Shown in pieces: positions 48,751 through 56,895 of a DNA stretch of 64,000 nt (position 1 is the stretch's first letter; each line of letters opens with the position of its first letter). The notes beneath the pieces were generated by a model. It worked only from the letters and a program-made list of their open reading frames with translations. It made no database searches and was not told the DNA's origin. Made by a program: the position numbers and the translations under genes. The DNA is from Mycolicibacterium agri (GTDB lineage Bacteria > Actinomycetota > Actinomycetes > Mycobacteriales > Mycobacteriaceae), in contig NZ_PDCP01000011.1 of the NCBI RefSeq assembly GCF_002553505.1, positions 1-64,000 on the forward strand, given 5' to 3'.

Positions 48751-49827
48751 CTAGTTGGTTGGGCTGAGTCCTCGTTTGGCCAGCCAGCCGACCGGATCGA
48801 CCCGGTTCGAGCCGTTCTGCAGCACCTCGAAATGCAGGTGCGGCCCGGTGGAATTGCCGCGGTTGCCCATCTGGGCGATCTGGTCGCCGGCCCACACGCG
48901 TTGGCCGACGTTGACGTTCCAGCTGTTGATGTGGCCGTAGAGCGTGACGGTGCCGTCGGCGTGGCGCAGCTTGACCCAGGCGCCGTAGCCGGCCGTCGGG
49001 CCCACATCGATCACCACACCGTCGGCGGCGGCGTAGATCGGGGTGCCGATCGAGTTGGCGATGTCGATACCGCCGTGCAGCACGCCCCAGCGATAGCCGA
49101 AGCCCGACGTGAACACGCCCTTGGTCGGCATCACGAACAGCGGCCGCTGCAGCCGGGCCTCGCGCTCGGCGCGCTCCTGAGCGAACGCGGCGGCCTTGGT
49201 GATCTCCTCGGCATGCACGGCCGAATTGGCGACCGACGCGACCGTGACCACCTGCATGCCGCCGGTTGAGCCCGTCATCCCGGCGCCGGTGACGTTCGCC
49301 GACTGGTCGGCGGCCAGGATCGTGTCGGAGCTCGAGGTCTCGTTGTTGTTCATCACCGAGTGCGCGGCCGCGGCGGTGGCCCCTGCAGCCATCGCGGCGA
49401 TCATCAGTCGGCCTTTGACCGCGCTCGCGGTTTCCTTGCGGTGCTGCGCCGCGCGGCGCGCGCCCATGTCGATGATGTCGGTGGCCGCGACGCCGTCGCT
49501 GGTGTCGGTGTGGCTCTCGCGGTAGGCGTGCGCCGAGAGCCTCTCTTCTCCGGGTTCGGGGCGGAACTCCGACGGCACGACGAGCCGCAGCGGAACGAGG
49601 TCGTCGGTGTCGGCCATGTCGTCGAGCTCGGGTGCGTGGATGACCTGGCACTCGCGGTCGAACGCCGAACTGCTGTGAAACTCGAGGTCATCGAGCTTGC
49701 CGAACTCGTTGAACGGGATGATGTCGGTTACTTCAGTGGCGATCTCGCCGGCTTCGGGATCGACCCATCTGCTGCGAGGGTTCGTCGTCTCTCCGTCAGG
49801 AGAACTAAACGAACGCGACCCCGCCAA
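48751..49827 (-). CDS. M23-family peptidoglycan endopeptidase (Rv0950c-like)
   Basis: The 358-residue protein has a long acidic cytoplasmic part, a membrane segment near residue 145 (GRLMIAAMAAGATAAAAHSV), a linker, and a C-terminal LytM/M23 domain. Zinc ligands are in LHGGIDIANS (HxxxD) and GPHLHFEV (HxH), and GYGAWVKLRHADGTVTLYGHINS is typical, so the enzyme should be active. It likely cuts peptide cross-links in the cell wall, outside the membrane. The start is a TTG preceded by AGAAGGA with 8 nt spacing. Rv0950c holds the same position upstream of sucC. Confidence 0.88.
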   Translation of the reverse strand: MAGSRSFSSPDGETTNPRSRWVDPEAGEIATEVTDIIPFNEFGKLDDLEFHSSSAFDRECQVIHAPELDDMADTDDLVPLRLVVPSEFRPEPGEERLSAHAYRESHTDTSDGVAATDIIDMGARRAAQHRKETASAVKGRLMIAAMAAGATAAAAHSVMNNNETSSSDTILAADQSANVTGAGMTGSTGGMQVVTVASVANSAVHAEEITKAAAFAQERAEREARLQRPLFVMPTKGVFTSGFGYRWGVLHGGIDIANSIGTPIYAAADGVVIDVGPTAGYGAWVKLRHADGTVTLYGHINSWNVNVGQRVWAGDQIAQMGNRGNSTGPHLHFEVLQNGSNRVDPVGWLAKRGLSPTN

Positions 49828-50070
49828 CCTGAAATATCCTTCTAGTCGTGATCAGACCGTTATATAGACCGCTAGACGTTAACCAAATCCCAATGTTTGT
49901 GGCAACCCGAGACAGTATTCCGTCGGCGATTGTGACTTGTATCACGCCCCCCGCCCCGGTGACCTCGGCCACATGACTGGTGGGCGGTACCGATGGCCTC
50001 AGCGACGGTCGATAAAGTTCCCCCGAGCCCGTCGGGTGAAAGACAGTAACTCCGAGCAGACAGCGAGCTG

Positions 50071-51237
50071 ATGGATCTTTTCGAGTACCAGGCGAAAGAG
50101 CTGTTCGCCAAGCACAACGTTCCCACCACACCCGGCCGGGTGACCACCACCGCCGAAGAGGCCAAGACGATCGCCGAGGAAATCGGCAAACCCGTCATGG
50201 TCAAGGCGCAGGTGAAGACCGGCGGGCGCGGCAAGGCCGGCGGTGTGAAATACGCGGCGACGCCCGACGACGCCTACACCCACGCCAAGAACATCCTCGG
50301 CCTGGACATCAAGGGCCACATCGTGAAGAAGCTGCTGGTGTCGGAGGCCAGCGACATCGCCGAGGAGTACTACATCTCTTTCCTCCTCGATCGCGCGAAC
50401 CGCACCTACCTGGCGATGTGCTCGGTTGAGGGCGGCATGGAGATCGAAGAGGTGGCGGCGACCAAGCCGGAGCGGCTGGCCAAGGTGCCGGTGAACGCGG
50501 TGAAGGGCGTCGACGAGGCGTTCGCGCGGTCGATCGCCGAACAGGGCCACCTGCCCAGCGAGGTGCTCGACGCAGCGGCGGTGACGATCCTCAAGCTGTG
50601 GGAGATGTTCGTCGCCGAGGACGCCACGCTCGTCGAGGTCAATCCGCTGGTGCGCACGCCCGACGATCAGATCCTGGCGCTGGACGGCAAGGTGACGCTG
50701 GACGCCAACGCCGATTTCCGCCATCCCGAGCATGCCGAGTTCGAGGACCGCGACGCCACCGATCCGCTGGAGCTCAAGGCCAAGGAGCACGACCTCAACT
50801 ACGTCAAGCTCGACGGCGAGGTCGGCATCATCGGCAACGGCGCGGGTCTGGTGATGTCGACGCTGGACGTGACGGCCTACGCCGGCGAGAAGCACGGCGG
50901 CGTGAAGCCCGCGAACTTCCTCGACATCGGCGGCGGCGCCTCGGCCGAGGTGATGGCCGCGGGCCTGGACGTCATCCTGCACGACCCGCAGGTCAAGAGC
51001 GTGTTCGTCAACGTCTTCGGCGGCATCACCGCCTGCGACGCGGTCGCCAACGGCATCGTCAACGCGCTGAAGATCCTCGGCGACGAGGCGAACAAGCCGC
51101 TTGTAGTGCGGCTCGACGGCAACAACGTCGAGGAGGGCCGCCGCATCCTGGCCGAGGCCAACCACCCCCTCGTCACCGAGGTGGACACGATGGACGAAGC
51201 CGCCGACAAGGCCGCCGAACTGGCTGCGAAAGCCTAA
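50071..51237 (+). CDS. sucC: succinyl-CoA synthetase (ADP-forming) beta subunit
   Basis: This 388-residue ATP-grasp protein starts [18 protein letters not shown] and contains the nucleotide-binding [22 protein letters not shown] and the CoA-ligase [12 protein letters not shown] and [11 protein letters not shown] segments. With SucD it makes succinate and ATP from succinyl-CoA in the TCA cycle. sucD follows after 22 bp. The ATG has only a weak ribosome site, about 230 bp after the divergent peptidase gene, and the promoter must lie in that gap. The orthologue is Rv0951. Confidence 0.97.
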   Translation: MDLFEYQAKELFAKHNVPTTPGRVTTTAEEAKTIAEEIGKPVMVKAQVKTGGRGKAGGVKYAATPDDAYTHAKNILGLDIKGHIVKKLLVSEASDIAEEYYISFLLDRANRTYLAMCSVEGGMEIEEVAATKPERLAKVPVNAVKGVDEAFARSIAEQGHLPSEVLDAAAVTILKLWEMFVAEDATLVEVNPLVRTPDDQILALDGKVTLDANADFRHPEHAEFEDRDATDPLELKAKEHDLNYVKLDGEVGIIGNGAGLVMSTLDVTAYAGEKHGGVKPANFLDIGGGASAEVMAAGLDVILHDPQVKSVFVNVFGGITACDAVANGIVNALKILGDEANKPLVVRLDGNNVEEGRRILAEANHPLVTEVDTMDEAADKAAELAAKA

Positions 51238-51259
51238 GACTTAAAAGGAGATACGGCTT

Positions 51260-52162
51260 ATGTCCATTTTCTTGAACGCAAACTCCAAGGTCATCGTCCA
51301 GGGCATCACCGGCGGCGAAGGCACCAAGCACACCGCGCTGATGCTCAAGGCGGGCACCCAGCTGGTCGGCGGCGTGAACGCACGCAAGGCCGGAACCGAG
51401 GTGACCCACCAAGACAAGGATGGCAACGAGGTCAACCTCCCGGTGTTCGCCACCGTCGAGGAGGCGATGAAGGAGACCGGCGCCGACGTGTCGGTGGTGT
51501 TCGTGCCGCCGAAGTTCGCCAAGGACGCCATCATCGAGGCCATCGACGCCGAGATCCCGCTGCTCGTTGTGATCACCGAGGGAATTCCGGTGCAGGACAC
51601 CGCATATGCGTGGGCCTACAACGTCGAGAAGGGCCTGAAGACGCGCATCATCGGCCCCAATTGCCCGGGGATCATCACGCCGGGCGAGGCGTTGGCCGGC
51701 ATCACCCCGGCCAATATCAGCGGCAGCGGGCCGATCGGGCTGGTGTCGAAGTCGGGCACGCTCACCTACCAGATGATGTTCGAGTTGCGCGACTTCGGCT
51801 TCTCGACCGCCATCGGCATCGGCGGCGATCCGGTCATCGGCACCACCCACATCGACGCCATCGAGGCCTTCGAGAAGGACCCCGACACCAAGGTCATCGT
51901 GATGATCGGTGAGATCGGCGGCGACGCCGAGGAGCGGGCCGCCGACTACATCAAGGCCAACGTCTCCAAACCGGTCGTCGGTTATGTCGCGGGATTCACT
52001 GCGCCAGAAGGCAAGACGATGGGCCACGCCGGCGCCATCGTGTCGGGTTCGTCGGGCACCGCGGCTGCCAAGAAGGAAGCGCTCGAGGCGGCGGGTGTGA
52101 AGGTCGGCAAAACGCCGTCGGAGACGGCGAAGCTGACGCGGGAGATCCTGCAGAGCCTCTAA
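51260..52162 (+). CDS. sucD: succinyl-CoA synthetase alpha subunit
   Basis: This 300-residue subunit has the CoA-binding Rossmann start ([22 protein letters not shown]), [13 protein letters not shown], and the phospho-histidine loop [21 protein letters not shown], where His 254 or so carries the phosphate. AAAAGGAG precedes the ATG. It forms the enzyme with SucC. The orthologue is Rv0952. A long palindrome and a tandem repeat follow directly after the stop. Confidence 0.97.
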   Translation: MSIFLNANSKVIVQGITGGEGTKHTALMLKAGTQLVGGVNARKAGTEVTHQDKDGNEVNLPVFATVEEAMKETGADVSVVFVPPKFAKDAIIEAIDAEIPLLVVITEGIPVQDTAYAWAYNVEKGLKTRIIGPNCPGIITPGEALAGITPANISGSGPIGLVSKSGTLTYQMMFELRDFGFSTAIGIGGDPVIGTTHIDAIEAFEKDPDTKVIVMIGEIGGDAEERAADYIKANVSKPVVGYVAGFTAPEGKTMGHAGAIVSGSSGTAAAKKEALEAAGVKVGKTPSETAKLTREILQSL

Positions 52163-52179
52163 CCTCTACCCCCTTTTCG

Positions 52180-52239
52180 GCGAGCGTGCGTGTCTGCAGC
52201 CGACACGCCGGCAGAATTCGCGAGTTCACGCACGCTCGC
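52180..52239. repeat. intergenic palindromic element, GCGAGCGTGCG type, copy 2
   Basis: Perfect 13-bp arms GCGAGCGTGCGTG and CACGCACGCTCGC, with a second stem TCTGC/GCAGA inside and the core CCGACACGCCG at the tip. It is 18 bp after sucD and aligns, inverted, with 20453-20512. It may terminate the sucCD transcript. Confidence 0.8.
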
Positions 52240-52242
52240 GGC

Positions 52243-52310
52243 GGGGGACTGGCGGGCTGGACTGCGGGGAACTGGCGGGCTGGACTGCGGGGAACTGGCG
52301 GGCTGGACGC
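52243..52310. repeat. tandem repeat, three 22-23 bp units
   Basis: The unit GGGGAACTGGCGGGCTGGAC plus TGC occurs at 52243-52265, 52266-52288 and 52289-52310 with one or two changes. It is non-coding and a likely length-variable (MIRU/VNTR-like) locus between sucD and the thiolase-like gene. Confidence 0.85.
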
Positions 52311-52335
52311 TATGTGTGACCGACGCCGCTCGATT

Positions 52336-52349
52336 AGGAACGCGTTCCA
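52336..52349 (+). promoter_or_regulatory. KstR-like operator (one mismatch)
   Basis: AGGAACGCGTTCCA fits TnnAACnnGTTnnA except for the first base. Its core GGAACGCGTTCC is a perfect palindrome. It lies 46 bp before the thiolase-like gene start. Confidence 0.45.
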
Positions 52350-52394
52350 CCCTTCGATTAGCCTGACGAATTAACACCTGTCAGGAGGTCTGTA

Positions 52395-53921
52395 ATGGGT
52401 GATGCGCGCACACCGGTAATCGTCGGCATCGGCCAGTTCACCGAGAACATCGGCGATTCGGAGTATCGCGCGATGTCGGCGGTGGAGCTGGCGGTCGAGG
52501 CTGCCAAGGCTGCGCTGGCCGACACGGGCGTGGACGGCGCCGCCGTCGCCAAGGCCATCGACACCGTCATAGGGCTACGGCCGTTCGACATCTCCTCGCC
52601 GATCCCGCCCAAGCTCGGCGCCTCGAACAACTACCCGCGGTCGATCATGCGACGGATCGGCGCGGACCCGGCCCGCGCGGTGCTCGAACCCGTCGGCGGG
52701 CAGGGGCCGCAGAAACTCGTCACCGAGTTCGGCGCCGCGATCGCCAACGGCGACGCCGACGTCGTCATGATCGTCGGCTCCGAAGCCGGATCGACGGCGC
52801 GCTACTACGCCGGCCGCGACGACAAGCCCGATTTCACCGAGCAGATCGACGGGCAGCTCGAGGACCGCGGCCACCAACTCTTCAGCTACATCAGCGAATA
52901 CACCATCAAGCACGGCCTGACCGGTGCGCCCTCGCAGTACGGGCTGCTGGAGAACGCGCGTCGGGCGCGCCTCGGCGTCAGCGTCGCCGACTACCGCAGG
53001 CAGATGGCCGAGTTGTTCGCGCCGCTGTCGAAAATCGCTGCGAAGAACCCGTTTTCGTCATCCCCGGTCGAGCGTGAGGTCGACGAGATCGTCACCGTCA
53101 CCGACGACAACCGGATGATCGCCGACCCGTACCCGCGGCTGCTCGTCGCCCGCGATCAGGTGAACCAGGGCGCGGCCGCGGTGCTGATGTCGGTGGAGGC
53201 GGCCCGTCGCCTCGGTGTGCCCGAAGACAAATGGGTGTACCTGCACGGGCATGCCGACATGGTCGAGCAGCAGGTGCTGGAGCGGGCCGACCTCGGCGCC
53301 AGCCCCGCCGCCGTGCACGCCGCGCGAGAAGCCTTGCGGGTGGCCGGACTTGGTGTCGACGACATCGCCACCCTCGATCTGTACAGCTGCTTCCCGTTCC
53401 CGGTCTTCGTGATGTGCGAGGCGCTCGGTATCGACGGCGACGACCCGCGCGGGCTGACGCTGACGGGCGGGCTGCCGTACTTCGGCGGACCGGGCAACAG
53501 CTATTCGCTGCACGCCATCGCCGAGACCGTGACCCAGATGCGGGACAGGCCAGGGCAATTCGGTTTCGTCGGCGCTAACGGCGGCATCATGAGCAAGTAC
53601 TCGGTCGGCATCTACTCCACCGCACCCGCGCCGTGGCGCGCCGATCGCAGCGCCGAACTCAACGCCGAGATCGCCGCTCTGCCAAAGGTTGCCGTGACGG
53701 AAGTGGCTGACGGCCCCGCGACGATCGAGACCTACTCTGTGCGCTACGACTGGCCGGTGCGAACCGGGATCATCGTCGGACGGCTCGATGCCGACGGCTC
53801 GCGGTTCTTGGCGACGACGAAAGACGAGGATCTGGTCGGGTTGATGTCCGACGGCGATCCGATCGGTGCCCGAATCGTCGTCAAGTCGACGGAAAAGGGC
53901 AACCGCGCCCGCCTGGCCTAG
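52395..53921 (+). CDS. thiolase-like acetyl-CoA acetyltransferase / lipid-transfer protein
   Basis: This 508-residue protein has the thiolase fold. It starts RTPVIVGIGQFTENI and contains LYSCFPFPVFVMCEALGI (position of the active Cys), GGLPYFGGPGNSYSLHAIAE (His in the usual GG-x-H-like place) and FVGANGGIMSKYSVGIY. The N-terminal nucleophile Cys of true thiolases is not seen where expected. It ends in an extra C-terminal domain of about 90 residues. It belongs to the mycobacterial group called acetyl-CoA acetyltransferase, close to steroid thiolase/Ltp proteins. CAGGAGG precedes the ATG. The KstR-like box upstream supports steroid or fatty acid breakdown. Confidence 0.85.
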   Translation: MGDARTPVIVGIGQFTENIGDSEYRAMSAVELAVEAAKAALADTGVDGAAVAKAIDTVIGLRPFDISSPIPPKLGASNNYPRSIMRRIGADPARAVLEPVGGQGPQKLVTEFGAAIANGDADVVMIVGSEAGSTARYYAGRDDKPDFTEQIDGQLEDRGHQLFSYISEYTIKHGLTGAPSQYGLLENARRARLGVSVADYRRQMAELFAPLSKIAAKNPFSSSPVEREVDEIVTVTDDNRMIADPYPRLLVARDQVNQGAAAVLMSVEAARRLGVPEDKWVYLHGHADMVEQQVLERADLGASPAAVHAAREALRVAGLGVDDIATLDLYSCFPFPVFVMCEALGIDGDDPRGLTLTGGLPYFGGPGNSYSLHAIAETVTQMRDRPGQFGFVGANGGIMSKYSVGIYSTAPAPWRADRSAELNAEIAALPKVAVTEVADGPATIETYSVRYDWPVRTGIIVGRLDADGSRFLATTKDEDLVGLMSDGDPIGARIVVKSTEKGNRARLA

Positions 53922-54024
53922 CCTCGCGCAGGCAGTCGATGGTCAATCGACCGTCGCGGGCGGCTAGTCCTTCTCGCCGGACTCCTCAACGCGGCTCGTT
54001 CCTCGCCGCTTGATCGTCGTCCGG

Positions 54025-54156
54025 CTAGTCCCGCCACCGTCGTTTGGCCACGCGTCCCTTGGTCTCCCCGCGATTGCGGTTGACGCGCCTGCCGTGGCGG
54101 GCGTTGGCGTGCGGGTCGTCGAAGATCCGGACGATCATCGGGCTGATGGATGCCAT
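54025..54156 (-). CDS. small basic protein of 43 residues
   Basis: The ATG at 54154-54156 has AAGGGGA 5 nt before it and opens a 43-codon frame ending TAG at 54025. It begins MASISPMIVRIFDDPHANAR and ends in a very basic tail with many Arg and Lys, GRVAKRRWRD. The good ribosome site and coding-like codon choice support a real gene, missed by length cut-offs. It could bind nucleic acid or ribosomes. No family recognised. It is the only gene seen in the 53922-54298 stretch; the rest of that stretch shows nothing. Confidence 0.6.
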   Translation of the reverse strand: MASISPMIVRIFDDPHANARHGRRVNRNRGETKGRVAKRRWRD

Positions 54157-54282
54157 GAGATTCCCCTTGATGAAGTGATGCGACAACGTCGATGACTGTC
54201 CCGCCGGGGCCCGCAGCGCGGCACGCGTAGTCCGCTACTCGACCCTGCCAGGGGAGACGTACTTCACAGCCGGCCATCATTT

Positions 54283-54300
54283 ATGTACCATGTGGTACAT
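54283..54300. promoter_or_regulatory. operator and leaderless promoter of the SRPBCC/TetR operon
   Basis: ATGTACCA-TG-TGGTACAT is a perfect 8+8 inverted repeat. Within it TACCAT (54286-54291) stands exactly 7 nt before the ATG at 54299, the leaderless promoter pattern. A repressor bound here would cover the -10 element and start codon. The TetR gene is second in the operon, so autoregulation is the simple reading. Confidence 0.6.
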
Positions 54301-54733
54301 GTTTACGGGATGTTCCATCGAAATCGGCGCACCCGCCAACCTCGTGTGGGACGTCTTCTCCGACGTGGAGCGCTGGCCGGAATGGACGGCCTCGGTGACG
54401 ACGCTCAAGGCGCTCGACGGCCCCGGCCTGACGGTGGGTAAGCGCTTTGAGATCAAGCAGCCGCGCCTGCCGAAGCTGGTGTGGAAGGTGACCCAGCTCG
54501 ACGAGGGCAAGTCTTGGACGTGGGAGCAGCGCTCGCCCGGCGGCCGAACGATCGCCGTCCACGAGGTCGTGCCCGACGGCGATAAAACGCTGGTGCGACA
54601 ACGGCTTGACCAGCAGGGCCTCCTGGGTGAACTCGTCGCCCGGCTCATGCGTGGCACCACCAAGCGCTACCTCGACCTCGAGGCCAAGGGGCTCAAGGCG
54701 CGCAGCGAGCAACTGCGTGGCTCGACCGCCTGA
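54299..54733 (+). CDS. SRPBCC (START-like) polyketide cyclase/dehydrase-family protein
   Basis: This 144-residue protein has the SRPBCC pattern: SIEIGAPANLVWDVFSDVERWPEWTASVTTLKAL at the start, WTWEQRSPGG in the middle and a long C-terminal helix (LVARLMRGTTKRYLDLEAKGL). These proteins have a deep hydrophobic pocket for lipids or aromatic molecules. An ATG nine bases earlier is in frame, but the one at 54299 fits the leaderless promoter. It is the first gene of an operon with a TetR regulator, overlapping by 17 bp, so it may bind the same ligand the regulator senses. Confidence 0.85.
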   Translation: MFTGCSIEIGAPANLVWDVFSDVERWPEWTASVTTLKALDGPGLTVGKRFEIKQPRLPKLVWKVTQLDEGKSWTWEQRSPGGRTIAVHEVVPDGDKTLVRQRLDQQGLLGELVARLMRGTTKRYLDLEAKGLKARSEQLRGSTA

Positions 54734-55343
54734 CGTCGAGCGGCGCAGGCAGCTGCTCGACGGCCTCATCGAGGCGTTCGCCGACGGCGGGATCGGCGAT
54801 CGCTCGCTTCGCGACATCGCCGAGGCCGTGGGCACCAGTCACCGAATGCTGTTGCACCACTTCGGATCCCGCGACGAGCTACTGCTGGCGATCGTCGAAG
54901 AGATCGAGCGCCGCCAAATCAGCGTGCTGCCAGAGGCGTCCGTCGAACCGGCCGACGCGATGGCGGCCATGTGGGCCGATCTGCGCCGGCCCGAACTGCG
55001 CCCGTTCGAGCGGCTGTTCTTCGAGTGCTACGCGCGCGGGGCGCAGGGGGAGCAGCCGTTCGCGGGCATGCTGCCGGGCGCCGTCGAATCCTGGCTTGAC
55101 GAGGTCGGCGCGAAAGCGGGCGAGGGCAGCGACCCCGCGATGGTGCGCCTCGGGCTGGCGGTGACACGCGGCCTGCTACTGGATCTGATCGCCACCGACG
55201 ACACCGACGGTGTCGACGCCGCCGCCGAGGCGTTCGTCGACCTGCTGCGCCGTGCTCAGACCAACGCGGCTCAAACCAACAGTGCTCAAACCAACAGTGC
55301 TCAGACCAGCGCGGCCAGCTTGCCTGCGAGCCGCTCCACGTAG
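54717..55343 (+). CDS. TetR-family regulator with repeat-extended C-terminus
   Basis: This 208-residue regulator has a TetR helix-turn-helix (LIEAFADGGIGDRSLRDIAEAVG, then TSHRMLLHHFGSRDELLLAI, residues 14-56) and a helical ligand domain. GTG at 54717, inside the SRPBCC gene, is chosen; the frame upstream is shadow. The last 30 residues are repeats of AQTNSAQTNSAQTSAAS made by a 15-bp tandem repeat, and the coding region runs 43 bp into the 3' end of the convergent F420 gene. This tail is probably an extension gained after stop loss. It likely represses its own operon at 54283-54300. Confidence 0.85.
   Translation: MARPPDVERRRQLLDGLIEAFADGGIGDRSLRDIAEAVGTSHRMLLHHFGSRDELLLAIVEEIERRQISVLPEASVEPADAMAAMWADLRRPELRPFERLFFECYARGAQGEQPFAGMLPGAVESWLDEVGAKAGEGSDPAMVRLGLAVTRGLLLDLIATDDTDGVDAAAEAFVDLLRRAQTNAAQTNSAQTNSAQTSAASLPASRST
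55254..55313 (+). repeat. 15-bp tandem repeat at the tetR/F420 gene overlap
   Basis: Four units of GCTCAAACCAACAGT type (55254, 55269, 55284, 55299) encode repeated AQTNS in the TetR tail. The fourth overlaps the stop codon of the convergent F420 oxidoreductase. Units two and three are identical, so copy number is likely to vary. Confidence 0.85.
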
Positions 55344-56149
55344 GCTTCGACGTCGGCGGCGGACTTGTCGGGAAGGCCGAAAAGCACCTCGGTGACGCCG
55401 ATCTCCTGCCAGTGCGCCAGCTTCACGGGGTCGGGTTTGAAGTCCAGGGCGACGATCTGCGGCGCGCCCTCGCGGCCTGCCGCGGCCCACGTGTCGAGCA
55501 GCAGCTTGACCGGTTCGTCGATGTTGAAGTCGCGCGGTGTGGTGATCCAGCCGTCGGCGGACCGGGCGATCCACTTGAAGTTCTTCTCGGTACCCGCGGC
55601 GCCGACCAGCACCGGGATGTGGGACTGGACGGGCTTCGGCCATGCCCACGACGGGCCGAATTTGACGAATTCGCCGTCGTATTCGGCTTCTTCCTGCGTC
55701 CACAGCGTGCGCATCGCCTCGAGGTACTCGCGCAGCATGGTGCGCCGTCGCCCCGGCGGGACGTTGTGGTCGGCGAGTTCGTCTGTGTTCCAACCGAATC
55801 CGACGCCCAGGCTGACCCGGCCGCCGGAGAGGTGGTCGAGCGTCGCGATCGACTTGGCCAACGTGATCGGGTCGTGTTCGACGGGCAGTGCGACCGCCGT
55901 CGACAGCCGCACCCGCGACGTCACCGCACAGGCGGTGCCCAGCGACACCCACGGATCGAGCGTGCGCATGTAGCGGTCGTCGGGCAGCGACTCGTCGCCG
56001 GTGGTGGGGTGGGCGGCCTGGCGCTTGACCGGGATATGGGTGTGTTCGGGCACGTAGAACGTGGTGAAGCCGTGGTCGTCGGCAAGCTTGGCCGCCGCTG
56101 CGGGCGTGATGCCGCGGTCGCTGGTGAAAAGTACGAGCCCGTAATCCAT
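55301..56149 (-). CDS. LLM-class F420-dependent oxidoreductase (Rv0953c-like)
   Basis: This 282-residue F420-type barrel protein begins MDYGLVLFTSDRGITPAAAAKLADDHG and includes YVPEHTHIPVKRQAAHPTTGDE, LDHLSGGRVSLGVGFGWNTDELADH and ILVLVGAAGTEKNFKWIARSADGW-like parts. The family's hydride-transfer site and F420 pocket residues are kept as far as can be judged by eye. The ATG at 56147-56149 is 9 bp after an exact KstR-type box. It is the positional equivalent of Rv0953c after sucD. A reduction or oxidation in steroid or lipid catabolism is likely; the substrate is unknown. Confidence 0.9.
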   Translation of the reverse strand: MDYGLVLFTSDRGITPAAAAKLADDHGFTTFYVPEHTHIPVKRQAAHPTTGDESLPDDRYMRTLDPWVSLGTACAVTSRVRLSTAVALPVEHDPITLAKSIATLDHLSGGRVSLGVGFGWNTDELADHNVPPGRRRTMLREYLEAMRTLWTQEEAEYDGEFVKFGPSWAWPKPVQSHIPVLVGAAGTEKNFKWIARSADGWITTPRDFNIDEPVKLLLDTWAAAGREGAPQIVALDFKPDPVKLAHWQEIGVTEVLFGLPDKSAADVEAYVERLAGKLAALV

Positions 56150-56157
56150 ACCAGAAT

Positions 56158-56171
56158 TAGAACGTGTTCCA
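56158..56171 (-). promoter_or_regulatory. KstR-type operator
   Basis: TAGAACGTGTTCCA is an exact match to TnnAACnnGTTnnA and lies 9 bp ahead of the F420 oxidoreductase start, where it would overlap the promoter. Confidence 0.65.
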
Positions 56172-56241
56172 GTCTGCGGGGCAAGGGCGGGGTGGCATCG
56201 AGGCCGTTCGGTACCCGCCGCACCAGCAGCGGGGGGATTAC

Positions 56242-56299
56242 CCGAACGTGCATGTGCTGCGAAAAGGGGCGCAGAATTTCGCAAGGAATGCACGTTCGG
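56242..56299. repeat. intergenic palindromic element, CGAACGTGCA type, copy 2
   Basis: Twelve-bp perfect arms CCGAACGTGCAT and ATGCACGTTCGG with an inner TGCGAAA/TTTCGCA stem. The outer arms equal those at 13988-14043. It lies between divergent genes, which speaks against a terminator role for all members of this family. Confidence 0.8.
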
Positions 56300-56367
56300 C
56301 GCCTTCTGCCGCATTGGGGTAGCGCGCTACGCGCGACGCGCCGACGGCCCGCCTTCACGCTCCAAGC

Positions 56368-56895
56368 ATGGAGACGAAGCGGTCCGTCCGGGGAAAGGTC
56401 GTCGAATGGGTTCGGCGCTACCTGCCCAACGAACTCGCGGGCTGGGTCGGTGAACTGGGCGGCGCCACGGTCACGTACTGGCTGACCGGCTCGTACGCAG
56501 CGGCAGTGGCCGTCGCCACGGTCGGGGCTTCGGTCGGCTACTACGCGACGGCCTACGTCAACGGTGTCCGCTGGTCGTATCAGGCTCAGCCGCAACGGAA
56601 GTGGCCCATACGTCTGCTGCGCGCCAACGCGCCGACCGTGCGCAGCATCGCCGTCGAGTTCGGCCCCGCCGAGGCGATCGACAGCATCATCATCAGGCCG
56701 GCGGCGCTCTATGCGGGGCCGTTCGTGCTCGGCAGCACCGCCGTCGGCTGGGTCGTCGGCAGCATCGTCGCCGACGTCGCCTTCTACGTGATGGCCATCT
56801 TCAGCTACGAGCGCTTCAACGCGCTGTTGGCCGTGCGCCGACCGAAATGCAAGGAGGTCACCGGTGCATACGTCGCAGCGCTTGCAACTGCTTGA
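56368..56895 (+). CDS. hypothetical membrane protein
   Basis: This 175-residue protein has a basic N-terminus (VRGKVVEWVRRYLPNELAGW) and about four hydrophobic segments, including TYWLTGSYAAAVAVATVGASVGYYATAYVNG. The end is basic (VRRPKCKEVTGAYV). No family recognised. It overlaps the following PLP decarboxylase gene by 32 bp and is likely co-transcribed with it. A transporter or scaffold role for a polyamine or amino acid is only a guess from this context. Confidence 0.65.
   Translation: METKRSVRGKVVEWVRRYLPNELAGWVGELGGATVTYWLTGSYAAAVAVATVGASVGYYATAYVNGVRWSYQAQPQRKWPIRLLRANAPTVRSIAVEFGPAEAIDSIIIRPAALYAGPFVLGSTAVGWVVGSIVADVAFYVMAIFSYERFNALLAVRRPKCKEVTGAYVAALATA

Noticed and set aside
48152..49651. 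500-codon fusion of membrane protein and peptidase region on one frame
   Set aside because: The upstream two thirds are a shifted-frame shadow of the M23 peptidase gene; the real membrane protein starts near 48739.
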